Virus record (IMG/VR): IMGVR_UViG_3300023199_000204 | Span: 186,001-250,000 of that record | Strand: one strand, 5' to 3' | DNA length: 64,000 nucleotides | Origin: a virus | Shown here: positions 42,257-50,122 of the stretch, in pieces | Position numbering within the stretch: position 1 is the stretch's first letter | Layout: each line of letters starts with the position of its first letter | The notes under the pieces: generated by a model | Told to the model about the DNA's origin: nothing | The model's input: only the letters and a program-made list of their open reading frames with translations | The model's database searches: none | Made by a program: the position numbers and the translations under genes

Positions 42257-42456
42257 GCATTGATGAATATTTAAAACCATTGTGTAATTTCTACTTAACA
42301 TTAGCAATAGTGCTATTATTAACAACTATAATAACATATTTTACATTACCTGTAGAAATTTCACAAATATCTTGTTTAGGATTATTGTGGTCAATGTTTG
42401 GTTATATATTTAATAAAAAATTATTAACCTCGCGTGGAAATAATAACGAGAAATAA
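42247..42456 (+). CDS. Two-helix membrane protein, 69 aa
   Basis: Two membrane helices (about residues 11-32 and 38-56). Overlaps the zinc-ribbon gene by ten bases; stop two bases before the next ATG. Function unknown. Confidence 0.5.
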   Translation: MEISIDEYLKPLCNFYLTLAIVLLLTTIITYFTLPVEISQISCLGLLWSMFGYIFNKKLLTSRGNNNEK

Positions 42457-42457
42457 A

Positions 42458-43822
42458 ATGGATGTAATTAAAGGAACAGTCTCTATTCCTAGTGGCTATT
42501 TTAACAGAATAGTTAAACAGGAATACTCAAGGTGGGGGAGGGCTTTAATTCGGGAGTTCCTTCAGAACTCAATTGACGCAGGGGCTTCGGAAGTAAAATT
42601 TAGATTTAAAGAAGATAATCTTACACTTACGATTACTGATGATGGTTGTGGAATGAATAAGGACACAATCATTAACAAGTTATTAGTATTGGGTGGAACA
42701 AAAAAGAGAATAGGCTCGGTTGGTGGGTTTGGAAAGGCAAAAGAAATATTGTTTTTCTCTTGGAGAAACTATTCAATAAAAACACAAAACTATTTAGTAG
42801 AAGGTTCAGAAGCCGATTTTTCTATAAGAGAAATAGATACATATCACTTTGGGACAAAGTGTATTATTCAATTTAATACTATGAGTGAATATAAATATGC
42901 TATGTCTTCTGCTACAAACTACCTTCCAGAAAATGAAGTAGAGGCTGACATATATTTAAATACTATCAAAGTTAAATGCTCACATTCTAACAAAGAAAAA
43001 TTAAAAGATTTAGGCTGGGGCATCTTATACAAGTCTAACAGAAGTAAGTTTGATATTCTGATTAGAAAAAATGGAATAAACATGTATAATTTACACTCCT
43101 CTTCAATTAAAGGATTAATTATTGAACTAACTGAAGAATCAATTGATGTGCTTAAAGCCAATAGAGATAGTTTAGTATTTGAAAAAGAACAGGAGTTAAT
43201 TAAAGTCATTAGGAATTTGGATACAAATAAAGCAATAGTGCTTTATAATTTAGAAGAAGATGTCCAAGAAGTGATAGAAGGAAAAAAAGGAGTATTTTAT
43301 AATCCACTTTGTAATAAAGTATCACTAGAAATAAATAATAGTATTGTAAAGCCACTTGTTAAATCAAAGTTTATCTTAGATGTAAATAATGATTTTATTA
43401 TTAGGAAAACTAAAAGTTTTTCATATGAAAAGATTAACGTATTTTTAACACAAAATAAAAAAGTTGCTGAAGCAGTGGCAAATGAGTGGGCTAAATTAAT
43501 ATCTAATATTATTGTTGCTAATAATATCAAGGTTCCATTTATAAGACCTGGGTTTTATTTCAGTGAAAATATAAATGGATTGTGTGAGGGTGAGATTACA
43601 TGCCCTTCAATTCTAATTAACCCCTTGAGCAATGATTTACAAGAAGAAATTAAAAAAGGAGGTGTGTTTTTATTAAAAGCATATATAGAAGATATTGCTT
43701 ATCACGAGTTATCTCACATAAGCAACAGATCTCATAATGAGAGTTTTGTATTCTCTTTGGAAGGGCTTAGGAGAAATCATAGGCAATGGAAGAAGAGAAA
43801 TTTTGTTAGTGTAGTTCTTTAA
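42458..43822 (+). CDS. GHKL ATPase fused to a HExxH metallopeptidase-like tail
   Basis: Start at ATG 42458. N-terminal Bergerat ATP site: IREFLQNSIDAGAS (N box), ITDDGCGMNKD (G1) and GSVGGFGKAKEILFF (G2), as in Hsp90/MutL-type ATPases. Near the C-terminus, AYHELSHISNRSHNESF is an HExxH zinc motif with a third His six residues on, as in SprT/ImmA-like peptidases. 454 residues. The pairing suggests ATP-gated peptide handling. Lies just upstream of the PRTRC-like cassette. Confidence 0.72.
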   Translation: MDVIKGTVSIPSGYFNRIVKQEYSRWGRALIREFLQNSIDAGASEVKFRFKEDNLTLTITDDGCGMNKDTIINKLLVLGGTKKRIGSVGGFGKAKEILFFSWRNYSIKTQNYLVEGSEADFSIREIDTYHFGTKCIIQFNTMSEYKYAMSSATNYLPENEVEADIYLNTIKVKCSHSNKEKLKDLGWGILYKSNRSKFDILIRKNGINMYNLHSSSIKGLIIELTEESIDVLKANRDSLVFEKEQELIKVIRNLDTNKAIVLYNLEEDVQEVIEGKKGVFYNPLCNKVSLEINNSIVKPLVKSKFILDVNNDFIIRKTKSFSYEKINVFLTQNKKVAEAVANEWAKLISNIIVANNIKVPFIRPGFYFSENINGLCEGEITCPSILINPLSNDLQEEIKKGGVFLLKAYIEDIAYHELSHISNRSHNESFVFSLEGLRRNHRQWKKRNFVSVVL

Positions 43823-43845
43823 TTAATAACGAAGGAGAAAAAGAC

Positions 43846-44037
43846 ATGTCTAATGAAGGAACACCGAAAATCTATCGCTATGGTAATGAGGAAATCGTGA
43901 ATAACGAAGGTCTCTCTCATGACCAAATTCGCCAGGCTTGGGCGACCGTTCACGCGGGTATCGCTAATGCCGAGCTAGTTTGTCTTGGAGACAATGTTTA
44001 CGAGTTTCGTACTGCTGGTGGCGATAAAGGTTGCTAA
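43846..44037 (+). CDS. PRTRC protein C-like small modifier (ubiquitin-like)
   Basis: 63 residues resembling PRTRC protein C, a beta-grasp protein: IYRYGNEEI at the start, SHDQIRQAWATVHAGIANAE in the middle and VYEFRTAGGDKGC at the end. PRTRC C is thought to be handled by the ThiF/E1 protein encoded downstream. Strong ribosome site GAAGGAGAAAAAGAC, GC-richer codons and its own terminator suggest abundant product, as expected for a modifier. The tail after GG is unusual and would need trimming for a Gly-Gly end, perhaps by the JAB peptidase. Confidence 0.65.
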   Translation: MSNEGTPKIYRYGNEEIVNNEGLSHDQIRQAWATVHAGIANAELVCLGDNVYEFRTAGGDKGC

Positions 44038-44045
44038 AGGAGCTT

Positions 44046-44078
44046 TGCCCCCGTCCATAAGTTATTTGGACGGGGGCA
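44046..44078 (+). terminator. Strong intrinsic terminator
   Basis: TGCCCCCGTCCA (44046-44057) and its exact complement (44067-44078) form a 12-bp stem with a nine-base loop, followed by TTGTTTTA. Ends the transcript of the small modifier, so downstream PRTRC genes depend on readthrough or another promoter. Confidence 0.85.
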
Positions 44079-44088
44079 TTGTTTTATT

Positions 44089-44346
44089 ATGAATGACATA
44101 ATTATTAAAAGTTTATTTAACACTAACGGCAATTCAGAAAAGTCTATATTAAATAATATAAAATTATTAATGTCTTTAAAGGATCCACAAAGCTGTGATT
44201 TGTCAGTTGAAGATCTAGACGCAATTTTAGAATACTCTAACACTTCAAACACTTCAAACTTAAGCAAAAAGAAAGTTTTTATTTTTAAAAGATTGATTAA
44301 TAATCTTAGATTTGTAGAAGTAAAGGATGATAAATTTTTCATATGA
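44089..44346 (+). CDS. Hypothetical protein, 85 aa
   Basis: ATG 44089 right after the terminator. Helical, with a Ser/Thr-rich middle (AILEYSNTSNTSNLSKKK). Overlaps the next gene by four bases. Lies inside the PRTRC-like cassette but matches no PRTRC protein I know. Confidence 0.5.
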   Translation: MNDIIIKSLFNTNGNSEKSILNNIKLLMSLKDPQSCDLSVEDLDAILEYSNTSNTSNLSKKKVFIFKRLINNLRFVEVKDDKFFI

Positions 44347-45140
44347 ACTTAAAAAAATTAAATAAAGATGAATTTATGTCCTTAGTTTATTGTCAAGCAG
44401 ATTTTCTTAAAATATATAAAGAATGCGACAAATTAGGAATTGATGTTGAAAATGTTATTATGCCAATTCAAAAAAGGAATTTATATTCTGCCAATGGTAA
44501 CAGAATAACTTTGTTTAATAAATTTATTAAAGCATTATTTCCTAGTTATAATTCTCCTGTAATTAATGGAGTGGAAAATATCAGCCTTAGTGCGAACAAG
44601 GAACTAAATAAATTATATTCTTATGCTTGGAATAATAGATATAGCTTTACCAGTCTAGGAGTTCCAAATTATTTAGTCTCAGCAAACAGTGAGTTTAATA
44701 ATCTTAAAAGACAGTTTAATAATCTTTATCTTTATAAAGTTAGCATTTCCACTCTAGGTCAGATAGACATAGACTTATCACAATTTAAAACCAATAATAA
44801 TTTAATAGATAATTCTATAAAATTATATAGAGACTATGGTCTTAATATTGATTATTATAATGCTAGTGATAGATACTGTTACTCAAATATAATACCAGTT
44901 ATTAAAAAATTAGCAGTTCTTTCTGAAAAAATTAAAGTAGCTTTAATAAAACTAGAAGAATTACATAAGTTTTATATATCGGAATTAAAAGAGAGGAAGA
45001 AAAAAGTTTTAGATGGTGTTATAAAAAATGCCGCACAGCAACCGAGAAGCTATAGTCCTGAACTTGATAATAGAATTAAAAACATAAAAGAGAGCGATGC
45101 TCAAAGAGCATTTGAAGAAGCACTAAGGAATACACCGTAA
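44343..45140 (+). CDS. Hypothetical protein in PRTRC cassette, 265 aa
   Basis: Starts on ATGA overlap and ends on TAATG overlap with the B-like gene, so clearly part of the operon. Tyr/Asn-rich, mostly helical, with a Lys-rich coiled coil near residues 195-225. No recognised domain. It could take the place of PRTRC E or F, or be a target or partner; that is speculation. Confidence 0.55.
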   Translation: MNLKKLNKDEFMSLVYCQADFLKIYKECDKLGIDVENVIMPIQKRNLYSANGNRITLFNKFIKALFPSYNSPVINGVENISLSANKELNKLYSYAWNNRYSFTSLGVPNYLVSANSEFNNLKRQFNNLYLYKVSISTLGQIDIDLSQFKTNNNLIDNSIKLYRDYGLNIDYYNASDRYCYSNIIPVIKKLAVLSEKIKVALIKLEELHKFYISELKERKKKVLDGVIKNAAQQPRSYSPELDNRIKNIKESDAQRAFEEALRNTP

Positions 45141-45871
45141 TGAAATTAAGTACTTTAAATAATTCAGAAGTTTTAATCAAATTAACAGCAGACTCTTCCT
45201 CTGTGGAGGTAGATTTTATAGATAAAAAAAGTGAAATAGTTACTTCGAAATCAATATCAATTGACGAATTAATTCATAGTTTAGCCTCTGGATATTCTTT
45301 CAACACTGGTCTTCTTCCCAAAGGTATAAGATCATTTTCAGGAACAAAAGACTATTATACAGTAATAGTAGAAATGCCTGCCCGCAAAAGAAAAGTTTTG
45401 GTTATGGATTATAATTCTGAATTCTCAGAAGAAGAGGACAAGTTGCTTCCATTTCCTGATATGGTTTTTCTAATCAGAGTAAATAATTCTATTGTCGAGA
45501 TGGAAAGCTGTAGGCTCTTTGCCCTTAAAAGACCTATAGCTACATATAATGATCGTTTATATAGGTTTCCTTTAGGAAATGTATATGGAAAAGAAGAATA
45601 TAACTATAAAATATGTTGGAACTCGGTTAGAATGGATCCAGTTAATGAAATAGTTGAGATTAATCAAGTAATTGACAAGTTTTTTAACAGCACTTTTAAT
45701 GGTGACTTGATAAACGATGGAGGGATTTGTTTTAACTCAATGGTAGCACAAGATTTTAGTGAATTTCATTATCATTTAGCAGAATTAGATACGTTTCCAA
45801 TAAATACTTTAGTAGAGACAGATTTAACAATAAGAGATTTAATAGAAAAAGATTTGAATGGAGATTATTAA
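45140..45871 (+). CDS. PRTRC protein B-like
   Basis: 243 residues. The central and C-terminal segments fit PRTRC protein B: FLIRVNNSIVEMESCRLFAL, KRPIATYNDRLYRFPLGNVY, KICWNS and a late DKFFNSTFNGDL. PRTRC B is always found beside PRTRC A, C and ThiF proteins; its biochemical job is unknown. Its position directly before the JAB-type gene supports the call. N-terminal third is beta-rich. Confidence 0.65.
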   Translation: MKLSTLNNSEVLIKLTADSSSVEVDFIDKKSEIVTSKSISIDELIHSLASGYSFNTGLLPKGIRSFSGTKDYYTVIVEMPARKRKVLVMDYNSEFSEEEDKLLPFPDMVFLIRVNNSIVEMESCRLFALKRPIATYNDRLYRFPLGNVYGKEEYNYKICWNSVRMDPVNEIVEINQVIDKFFNSTFNGDLINDGGICFNSMVAQDFSEFHYHLAELDTFPINTLVETDLTIRDLIEKDLNGDY

Positions 45872-45873
45872 AA

Positions 45874-46980
45874 ATGGGAAAAAGAAAAAAGAATAAAAGG
45901 ACACGAAGTCATTCTTCAAATGATGTTACTCAAGGTAACAAAAGAGCTATTATAGTAAAAAATGGCAAAAGCTGCTACGGGCAAAATACTAATCATAGTA
46001 AGAAGCTTTCTGAAGAGGATAAAAAGAAAATGGTTTCTCTACAAAAAATGATGGTTGGTCATTATGTAGAAAATATACCCGAAGATGCTCCAAAAAAAAT
46101 TAATTATGTTCTACAGGGCAATGGTGTTTATGAGAAAAGAGAAAACGATATTGGAGTTTTTATAAGAAAGGTGTCCGCGACACAAGTTCCTGGACTATAC
46201 TCTCCTATTACAGAGGGCTGGAGTCTTAAAGTTCCATTAATACCAGCAGAACTTCTTTGTAAAGCAATTTCTTTTTTCAGAAAAATTTGTAAAACTATGA
46301 ATGAGAGTGAAGTGTTTCTTCAGTTCTTTTTTGATAAGACGAAAGAGGAGTATTTCATACATTGTCCTAAACAAAAAGTTGGAAAAGGTTCTGTAGAGTA
46401 TGAAAATGATGATGTGTATAGAGACTCAAATAATATTTTAGTATTTGAAATCCATAGCCATAATACTATGGACGCGTTCTTTTCAACTACCGATGACGGT
46501 GATGAAAAAGAGGATAGGTTTTATGGGGTTGTTGGAAAACTTAATGAGCATATGCCAACAATTAAATTACGCGGAGTCTTTGCTGGCAAAGAGACTGAAA
46601 TAAAAGTAGAAGATATTTTCGATCTAAGTGGAGACCAATATCATAGTCTAGAATTCCCTAAAGAATGGGAAAATAATGTTACTGTTGCGAATTATTCCGA
46701 GTCTTATAGAGGTTTCTTTTCGTCAGAAAGTAGGAATAGATGGTTTGATAAGGATGATGATGAAACTAAAAAGGAAAGTAAAGAATCTAATTTTGATTTG
46801 GTTGTTTATAATGGGGGACAAGGAAGTGTTCCAGGAAACACTGATAAACCTAAACCTAAATCTAAACTAGATGAAGAAATTCAAGCCATTATGAGTAAAT
46901 ATTATCGTGAGCCATCACAAGATAATGACGACGATAATGATGTAAATGAACTATATAGAAGAGGATATTTCTGGGAGTAA
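45874..46980 (+). CDS. JAB/MPN+ metallopeptidase, PRTRC A-like
   Basis: 368 residues. VFEIHSHNTMDAFFSTTDD contains a perfect HxH-x10-D JAMM motif (His194, His196, Asp207) and the AFFSxxD run seen in PRTRC protein A. JAMM enzymes cleave ubiquitin-like proteins from targets or mature them. N-terminal 60 residues are basic and probably disordered; C-terminal 80 are acidic and Pro/Lys-rich. It sits between the B-like and E1-like genes, so likely processes the small modifier. Confidence 0.8.
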   Translation: MGKRKKNKRTRSHSSNDVTQGNKRAIIVKNGKSCYGQNTNHSKKLSEEDKKKMVSLQKMMVGHYVENIPEDAPKKINYVLQGNGVYEKRENDIGVFIRKVSATQVPGLYSPITEGWSLKVPLIPAELLCKAISFFRKICKTMNESEVFLQFFFDKTKEEYFIHCPKQKVGKGSVEYENDDVYRDSNNILVFEIHSHNTMDAFFSTTDDGDEKEDRFYGVVGKLNEHMPTIKLRGVFAGKETEIKVEDIFDLSGDQYHSLEFPKEWENNVTVANYSESYRGFFSSESRNRWFDKDDDETKKESKESNFDLVVYNGGQGSVPGNTDKPKPKSKLDEEIQAIMSKYYREPSQDNDDDNDVNELYRRGYFWE

Positions 46981-46981
46981 A

Positions 46982-47830
46982 ATGAATTCATTACCAAAAG
47001 TATATTATCTTAGTGGTTATAGAGCAATAACTGATATATTTTTAGTTGGTTGTGGTGGAACTGGAAGTTATGTAGCACCTCAGTTGGCAAGATTAAATTA
47101 TTTGATGGGACTGGTAGGAGTTTCCAGGAAAAGAATAATTTTTATTGATGGTGATTCAGTTGAAGAAAAGAATATATCAAGACAGAATTTTATTAAATCT
47201 GATGTAGGAAAAAATAAGGCTCAGGTTTTAGCTAAAAGATATTCATTTGCTTTTCAAAATGAAATACATTCATATTTAAAATATTTAGAATCAGAGGAAG
47301 ATTTTCTAAGAATAATTAAATCTTCTGGAAGGCCAAGCTATCCATTAATAATTGGTTGTGTAGATAATAATAAGACTCGTCACGTGATTAATAGATTTAT
47401 TCAATCTTATAATAAGTCTGTTTTTTGGGTAGACTCTGGAAATGAAGAAACTAATGGACAAGTTATTTGTAGCTTTAAACCTATTTATAATGATTCTAGA
47501 GGAATTAATCCTAGAGAGGCTGCGCCTGGATCAAAAGGAGTATTTACAACCCCTACAGTTGTTGAAGTATTTGATAATATGACAGACACTGGTAAATTTA
47601 ATTCTGAATTAAGTTGCGCAGAAGCCTCTATTAGCAATCCCCAAAATATTATGACCAATGTATCTGCTGCTAATTTGGTAGTAAATTATATAAATAAAAT
47701 CTATAAAAGGGATGATATATCTTCTCACGGAGTTATATTTACCATAAATAATACATTTCAAACAATAATTAATACTGTAGAAACTCTAGCTAAAGTTAAT
47801 CCTGAAAGACTTTGTTCCTGGGAGACCTAA
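46982..47830 (+). CDS. E1/ThiF-like activating enzyme, PRTRC type
   Basis: Nucleotide loop FLVGCGGTGSYVAPQLARL near residue 20, then IIFIDGDSVEEKNISRQNF near residue 55 (the D-x-N-R-Q adenylation site), GKNKAQVLAKR, and LIIGCVDNNKTRH. The segment ELSCAEASISNPQN resembles the SCAE region of PRTRC ThiF proteins. 282 residues. It should adenylate the C-terminus of a small modifier, here most likely the product at 43846. Start at ATG 46982, one base after the JAB stop. Confidence 0.85.
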   Translation: MNSLPKVYYLSGYRAITDIFLVGCGGTGSYVAPQLARLNYLMGLVGVSRKRIIFIDGDSVEEKNISRQNFIKSDVGKNKAQVLAKRYSFAFQNEIHSYLKYLESEEDFLRIIKSSGRPSYPLIIGCVDNNKTRHVINRFIQSYNKSVFWVDSGNEETNGQVICSFKPIYNDSRGINPREAAPGSKGVFTTPTVVEVFDNMTDTGKFNSELSCAEASISNPQNIMTNVSAANLVVNYINKIYKRDDISSHGVIFTINNTFQTIINTVETLAKVNPERLCSWET

Positions 47831-47833
47831 AAA

Positions 47834-48247
47834 ATGAATAATGAAATTAAATCAAATGATTTGCCCTTTGCGACTGATACAGAATGTGAAAGAATTCGTT
47901 ATAATCTCATTAGTAAGGGAATGATAATTGAAAATTTAAATCATACTGTAACTAAAAAAAATGGGAATGAAGCAGTTTCAACTAATGAAAATTGTAAATC
48001 ACTTAGGAATTACCTAATTAAAAAAGGGATTTTATCTAATAATTTATGCGAAGTTAATACTAGAAAAAATCTTCCAACTTCCTTAGAAGAAGGAAAATAT
48101 GAAACTAGACCTATTCAGTCTGATGCGGACTATTATAGTAGAAGACAAGCTTATTGGAGAGTTCTTCAGGAAGTTTTAATTTCTAGAATTAATTTGAATC
48201 TCATTTTAGGAAGTATAAAGCAATCAGATCCTGATTGGATATTTTAA
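47834..48247 (+). CDS. Hypothetical two-repeat protein, 137 aa
   Basis: Two related segments: TECERIRYNLISKGMIIENL and, about 35 residues later, ENCKSLRNYLIKKGILSNNL. Each could be a small helical unit with a Cys. The C-terminus is helical (YYSRRQAYWRVLQEVLI). Last gene of the PRTRC-like operon. No family recognised. Confidence 0.5.
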   Translation: MNNEIKSNDLPFATDTECERIRYNLISKGMIIENLNHTVTKKNGNEAVSTNENCKSLRNYLIKKGILSNNLCEVNTRKNLPTSLEEGKYETRPIQSDADYYSRRQAYWRVLQEVLISRINLNLILGSIKQSDPDWIF

Positions 48248-48591
48248 TGAATGTTATATGGGGTAATAGTGGAGGGATGGGTTTATTCGACTATTACTCT
48301 TTACAACATATTGTTTGGTTTATAGCAATAACTTTATTATGTTACTTATTTTTTTAACAGAGGATAGTGTTTTTAACTCTTATAGTAATAACTATTACTT
48401 GGGAAGTTATAGAATTCTATTTAGCAAGTCATTTTCCATCGTTTCCATTTGTTGGTAAAGAGGAGTTTATTAATAAGGTTATTGGAGATCCAATATCTAA
48501 CATTGCAGGTTATTATTTAGCGAAGACATCTATAAATAGGATAAGAAATGAACAAAAACAAAACTCCTGCTTGGAAAAGACAGGGAAATAA
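48247..48591 (+). pseudogene. Membrane protein (DUF2585-like) interrupted by TAA
   Basis: ATG overlaps the previous TAA. Helix one (HIVWFIAITLLCYLFF) is followed by TAA 48355-48357, then in the same frame by QRIVFLTLIVITITWEVIEF and NKVIGDPISNIAGYYLA, the signature portion of DUF2585-like proteins. Gln or Lys at the TAA would restore a 114-residue membrane protein. Without readthrough only one helix is made. Confidence 0.6.
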
Positions 48592-48850
48592 AAGAGAATT
48601 TACTATTGGTCACTTGGAAGTTTATGTTAGGAATAATGATATTGATAAAGCAATAAGGGATCTTAAAAACAAAATGAACAAAGAGGGCATTTTGGCTGAG
48701 CTTAAAAAGCGTAGACACTATGAGAAACCTTCAGATGTTAAGAGAAAAAAGAAAAGAGAAGCAATTAAAAAAGCAAAGATAAAACTTGGAAATTTAAACA
48801 CAAGAAGAAAAAAGAAAAGTTCAAAAAAGAAGAGAGGCAATGCCAGTTAA
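48548..48850 (+). CDS. rpsU: Ribosomal protein bS21 homologue
   Basis: Residues 20-75 carry the bS21 pattern: EVYVRNNDIDKAIRDLKNKM, then NKEGILAELKKRRHYEKPSD and a Lys/Arg-rich helix. 100 residues, longer than bacterial bS21 (about 70) owing to N- and C-terminal extensions. bS21 sits on the 30S subunit next to the anti-Shine-Dalgarno. Phage copies are known and thought to steer host ribosomes to phage mRNA. The ATG overlaps the DUF2585-like frame by 44 bases. Confidence 0.85.
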   Translation: MNKNKTPAWKRQGNKREFTIGHLEVYVRNNDIDKAIRDLKNKMNKEGILAELKKRRHYEKPSDVKRKKKREAIKKAKIKLGNLNTRRKKKSSKKKRGNAS

Positions 48851-48892
48851 AGTATCCAAATCTGCCGAAAGATAAATTAAAGGAAGGAAGGA

Positions 48893-49333
48893 ATGAATAA
48901 TAAGGAAATATCATATGCTTATATGGCTGGTTTTGTTGATGCTAATGGCTCAATATCAATTGTCTCATTAGCAAAAACAAAGCAATATATAATTAAGATA
49001 TCAGTTTGTAATAGAGACAAAACAGTAATTGATCTTTTTAAAAAAGAGTTTTCCGGAGAAAAAGTTAGGAAAAGAATTCCAAAGAATGTAAATTGGAGAC
49101 CAATTTATGTTTGGTCACGCACCTCTTTAAAAGCTAAAGAGATAATTGAAAAATTATTGCCTTATTTAAGAATAAAAAAGAAACAAGCAAAATTAACTAT
49201 TAAGGCCCAGAAGATAAAATCTTCTGGATTACCAAATGATACGAGATGGAAGTTAGAGAAATTTGCAAAAAGGCAAGAAAAATTAAGAGTTTTAAAAGAA
49301 GAATGTAATCTTTTAAATAAAAGAGGAACATAA
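48893..49333 (+). CDS. LAGLIDADG homing endonuclease (single motif)
   Basis: YAYMAGFVDANGSISI near residue 8 is a LAGLIDADG motif with its catalytic Asp, followed by the usual alpha/beta core and a basic helix. 146 residues and one motif, so it would act as a dimer. Free-standing, placed between bS21 and the Fe-S carrier. Ends with TAATG overlap. Mobile by nature. Confidence 0.75.
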   Translation: MNNKEISYAYMAGFVDANGSISIVSLAKTKQYIIKISVCNRDKTVIDLFKKEFSGEKVRKRIPKNVNWRPIYVWSRTSLKAKEIIEKLLPYLRIKKKQAKLTIKAQKIKSSGLPNDTRWKLEKFAKRQEKLRVLKEECNLLNKRGT

Positions 49334-49719
49334 TGGGAATAACTATTACTAATAGTGCTCAAAATCAACTGAAATTATTAGTAAAAAATACAAATGAGTC
49401 TATTTTTTACTTTGGGGTAATTAGTGGAGGCTGTGTAGCATTTACATATATTTTTAGATTTATATCTTTAAAAGAAAAAGAAAAATATACTAAAACTCCT
49501 AAAAACTTTAAAGTTTTTAATTATGATGACTTTAAAATAGTTGTCGATAAAAAAAGTTATTTATATGTAAATGGAACGGAAATAGATTGGGTCGATAAAC
49601 TGATGGGCAAACATTTTGAGTTTCATAACCCCAATGTAAATTCAAGTTGTGGGTGCGGAGAATCAATAAGTTTTGAAATAAAAGAAGAAGGATTAGGAGA
49701 ACCTGATGAAGGAAAATGA
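49333..49719 (+). CDS. A-type Fe-S carrier (IscA/HesB-like)
   Basis: The three conserved cysteines of A-type carriers are present: SGGCVAFTY near residue 34 and NSSCGCGES near residue 99. Length 128 is slightly over the usual 107-120. It could deliver clusters, for example to a radical SAM enzyme such as the broken one at 5516, or help host enzymes used in infection. Overlaps the previous gene by one base. Confidence 0.78.
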   Translation: MGITITNSAQNQLKLLVKNTNESIFYFGVISGGCVAFTYIFRFISLKEKEKYTKTPKNFKVFNYDDFKIVVDKKSYLYVNGTEIDWVDKLMGKHFEFHNPNVNSSCGCGESISFEIKEEGLGEPDEGK

Positions 49720-49900
49720 TGAAAGTCATATACTTGACAATGAATCAAGGAAGGCAATAGAGGACTGGAACTCTTATATAAAGAATCATAATATTAGGTC
49801 AGGAATATTATCAATCTTAATAAGTCTGTTAGCAATAGGAACTATGCTTGGTGCTATATTTTTATCTTCATTTTTTGTAAACATTACATTTGGAAATTAA
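49706..49900 (+). CDS. Small membrane protein, 64 aa
   Basis: Polar N-terminal half, then one long hydrophobic segment (ILSILISLLAIGTMLGAIFL). Overlaps the Fe-S carrier gene by 14 bases. Function unknown. Confidence 0.5.
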   Translation: MKENDESHILDNESRKAIEDWNSYIKNHNIRSGILSILISLLAIGTMLGAIFLSSFFVNITFGN

Positions 49901-49901
49901 A

Positions 49902-50090
49902 ATGGTTACTTCTGAATTACAAGATCTATTTAATATTAGAGTTGAACAGCTGTTTCTTTTAGAAAGTTTATATAGAAATCTAATTTTATCGGGTGATTTT
50001 ATACCAGATGATCTTATAGAAATTGAAGATGTCTGTAGTAAGGTTAAAGAAGAACTTGAAATTATAGATGGTGTTTTGCTTAAAAGATAA
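49902..50090 (+). CDS. Acidic helical protein, 62 aa
   Basis: Start at ATG 49902. Acidic amphipathic helices (DDLIEIEDVCSKVKEELEII). No membrane helix. Family unknown. Confidence 0.45.
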   Translation: MVTSELQDLFNIRVEQLFLLESLYRNLILSGDFIPDDLIEIEDVCSKVKEELEIIDGVLLKR

Positions 50091-50122
50091 AAATTTACTT
50101 TTATATAAATTAGGATTTTAAT

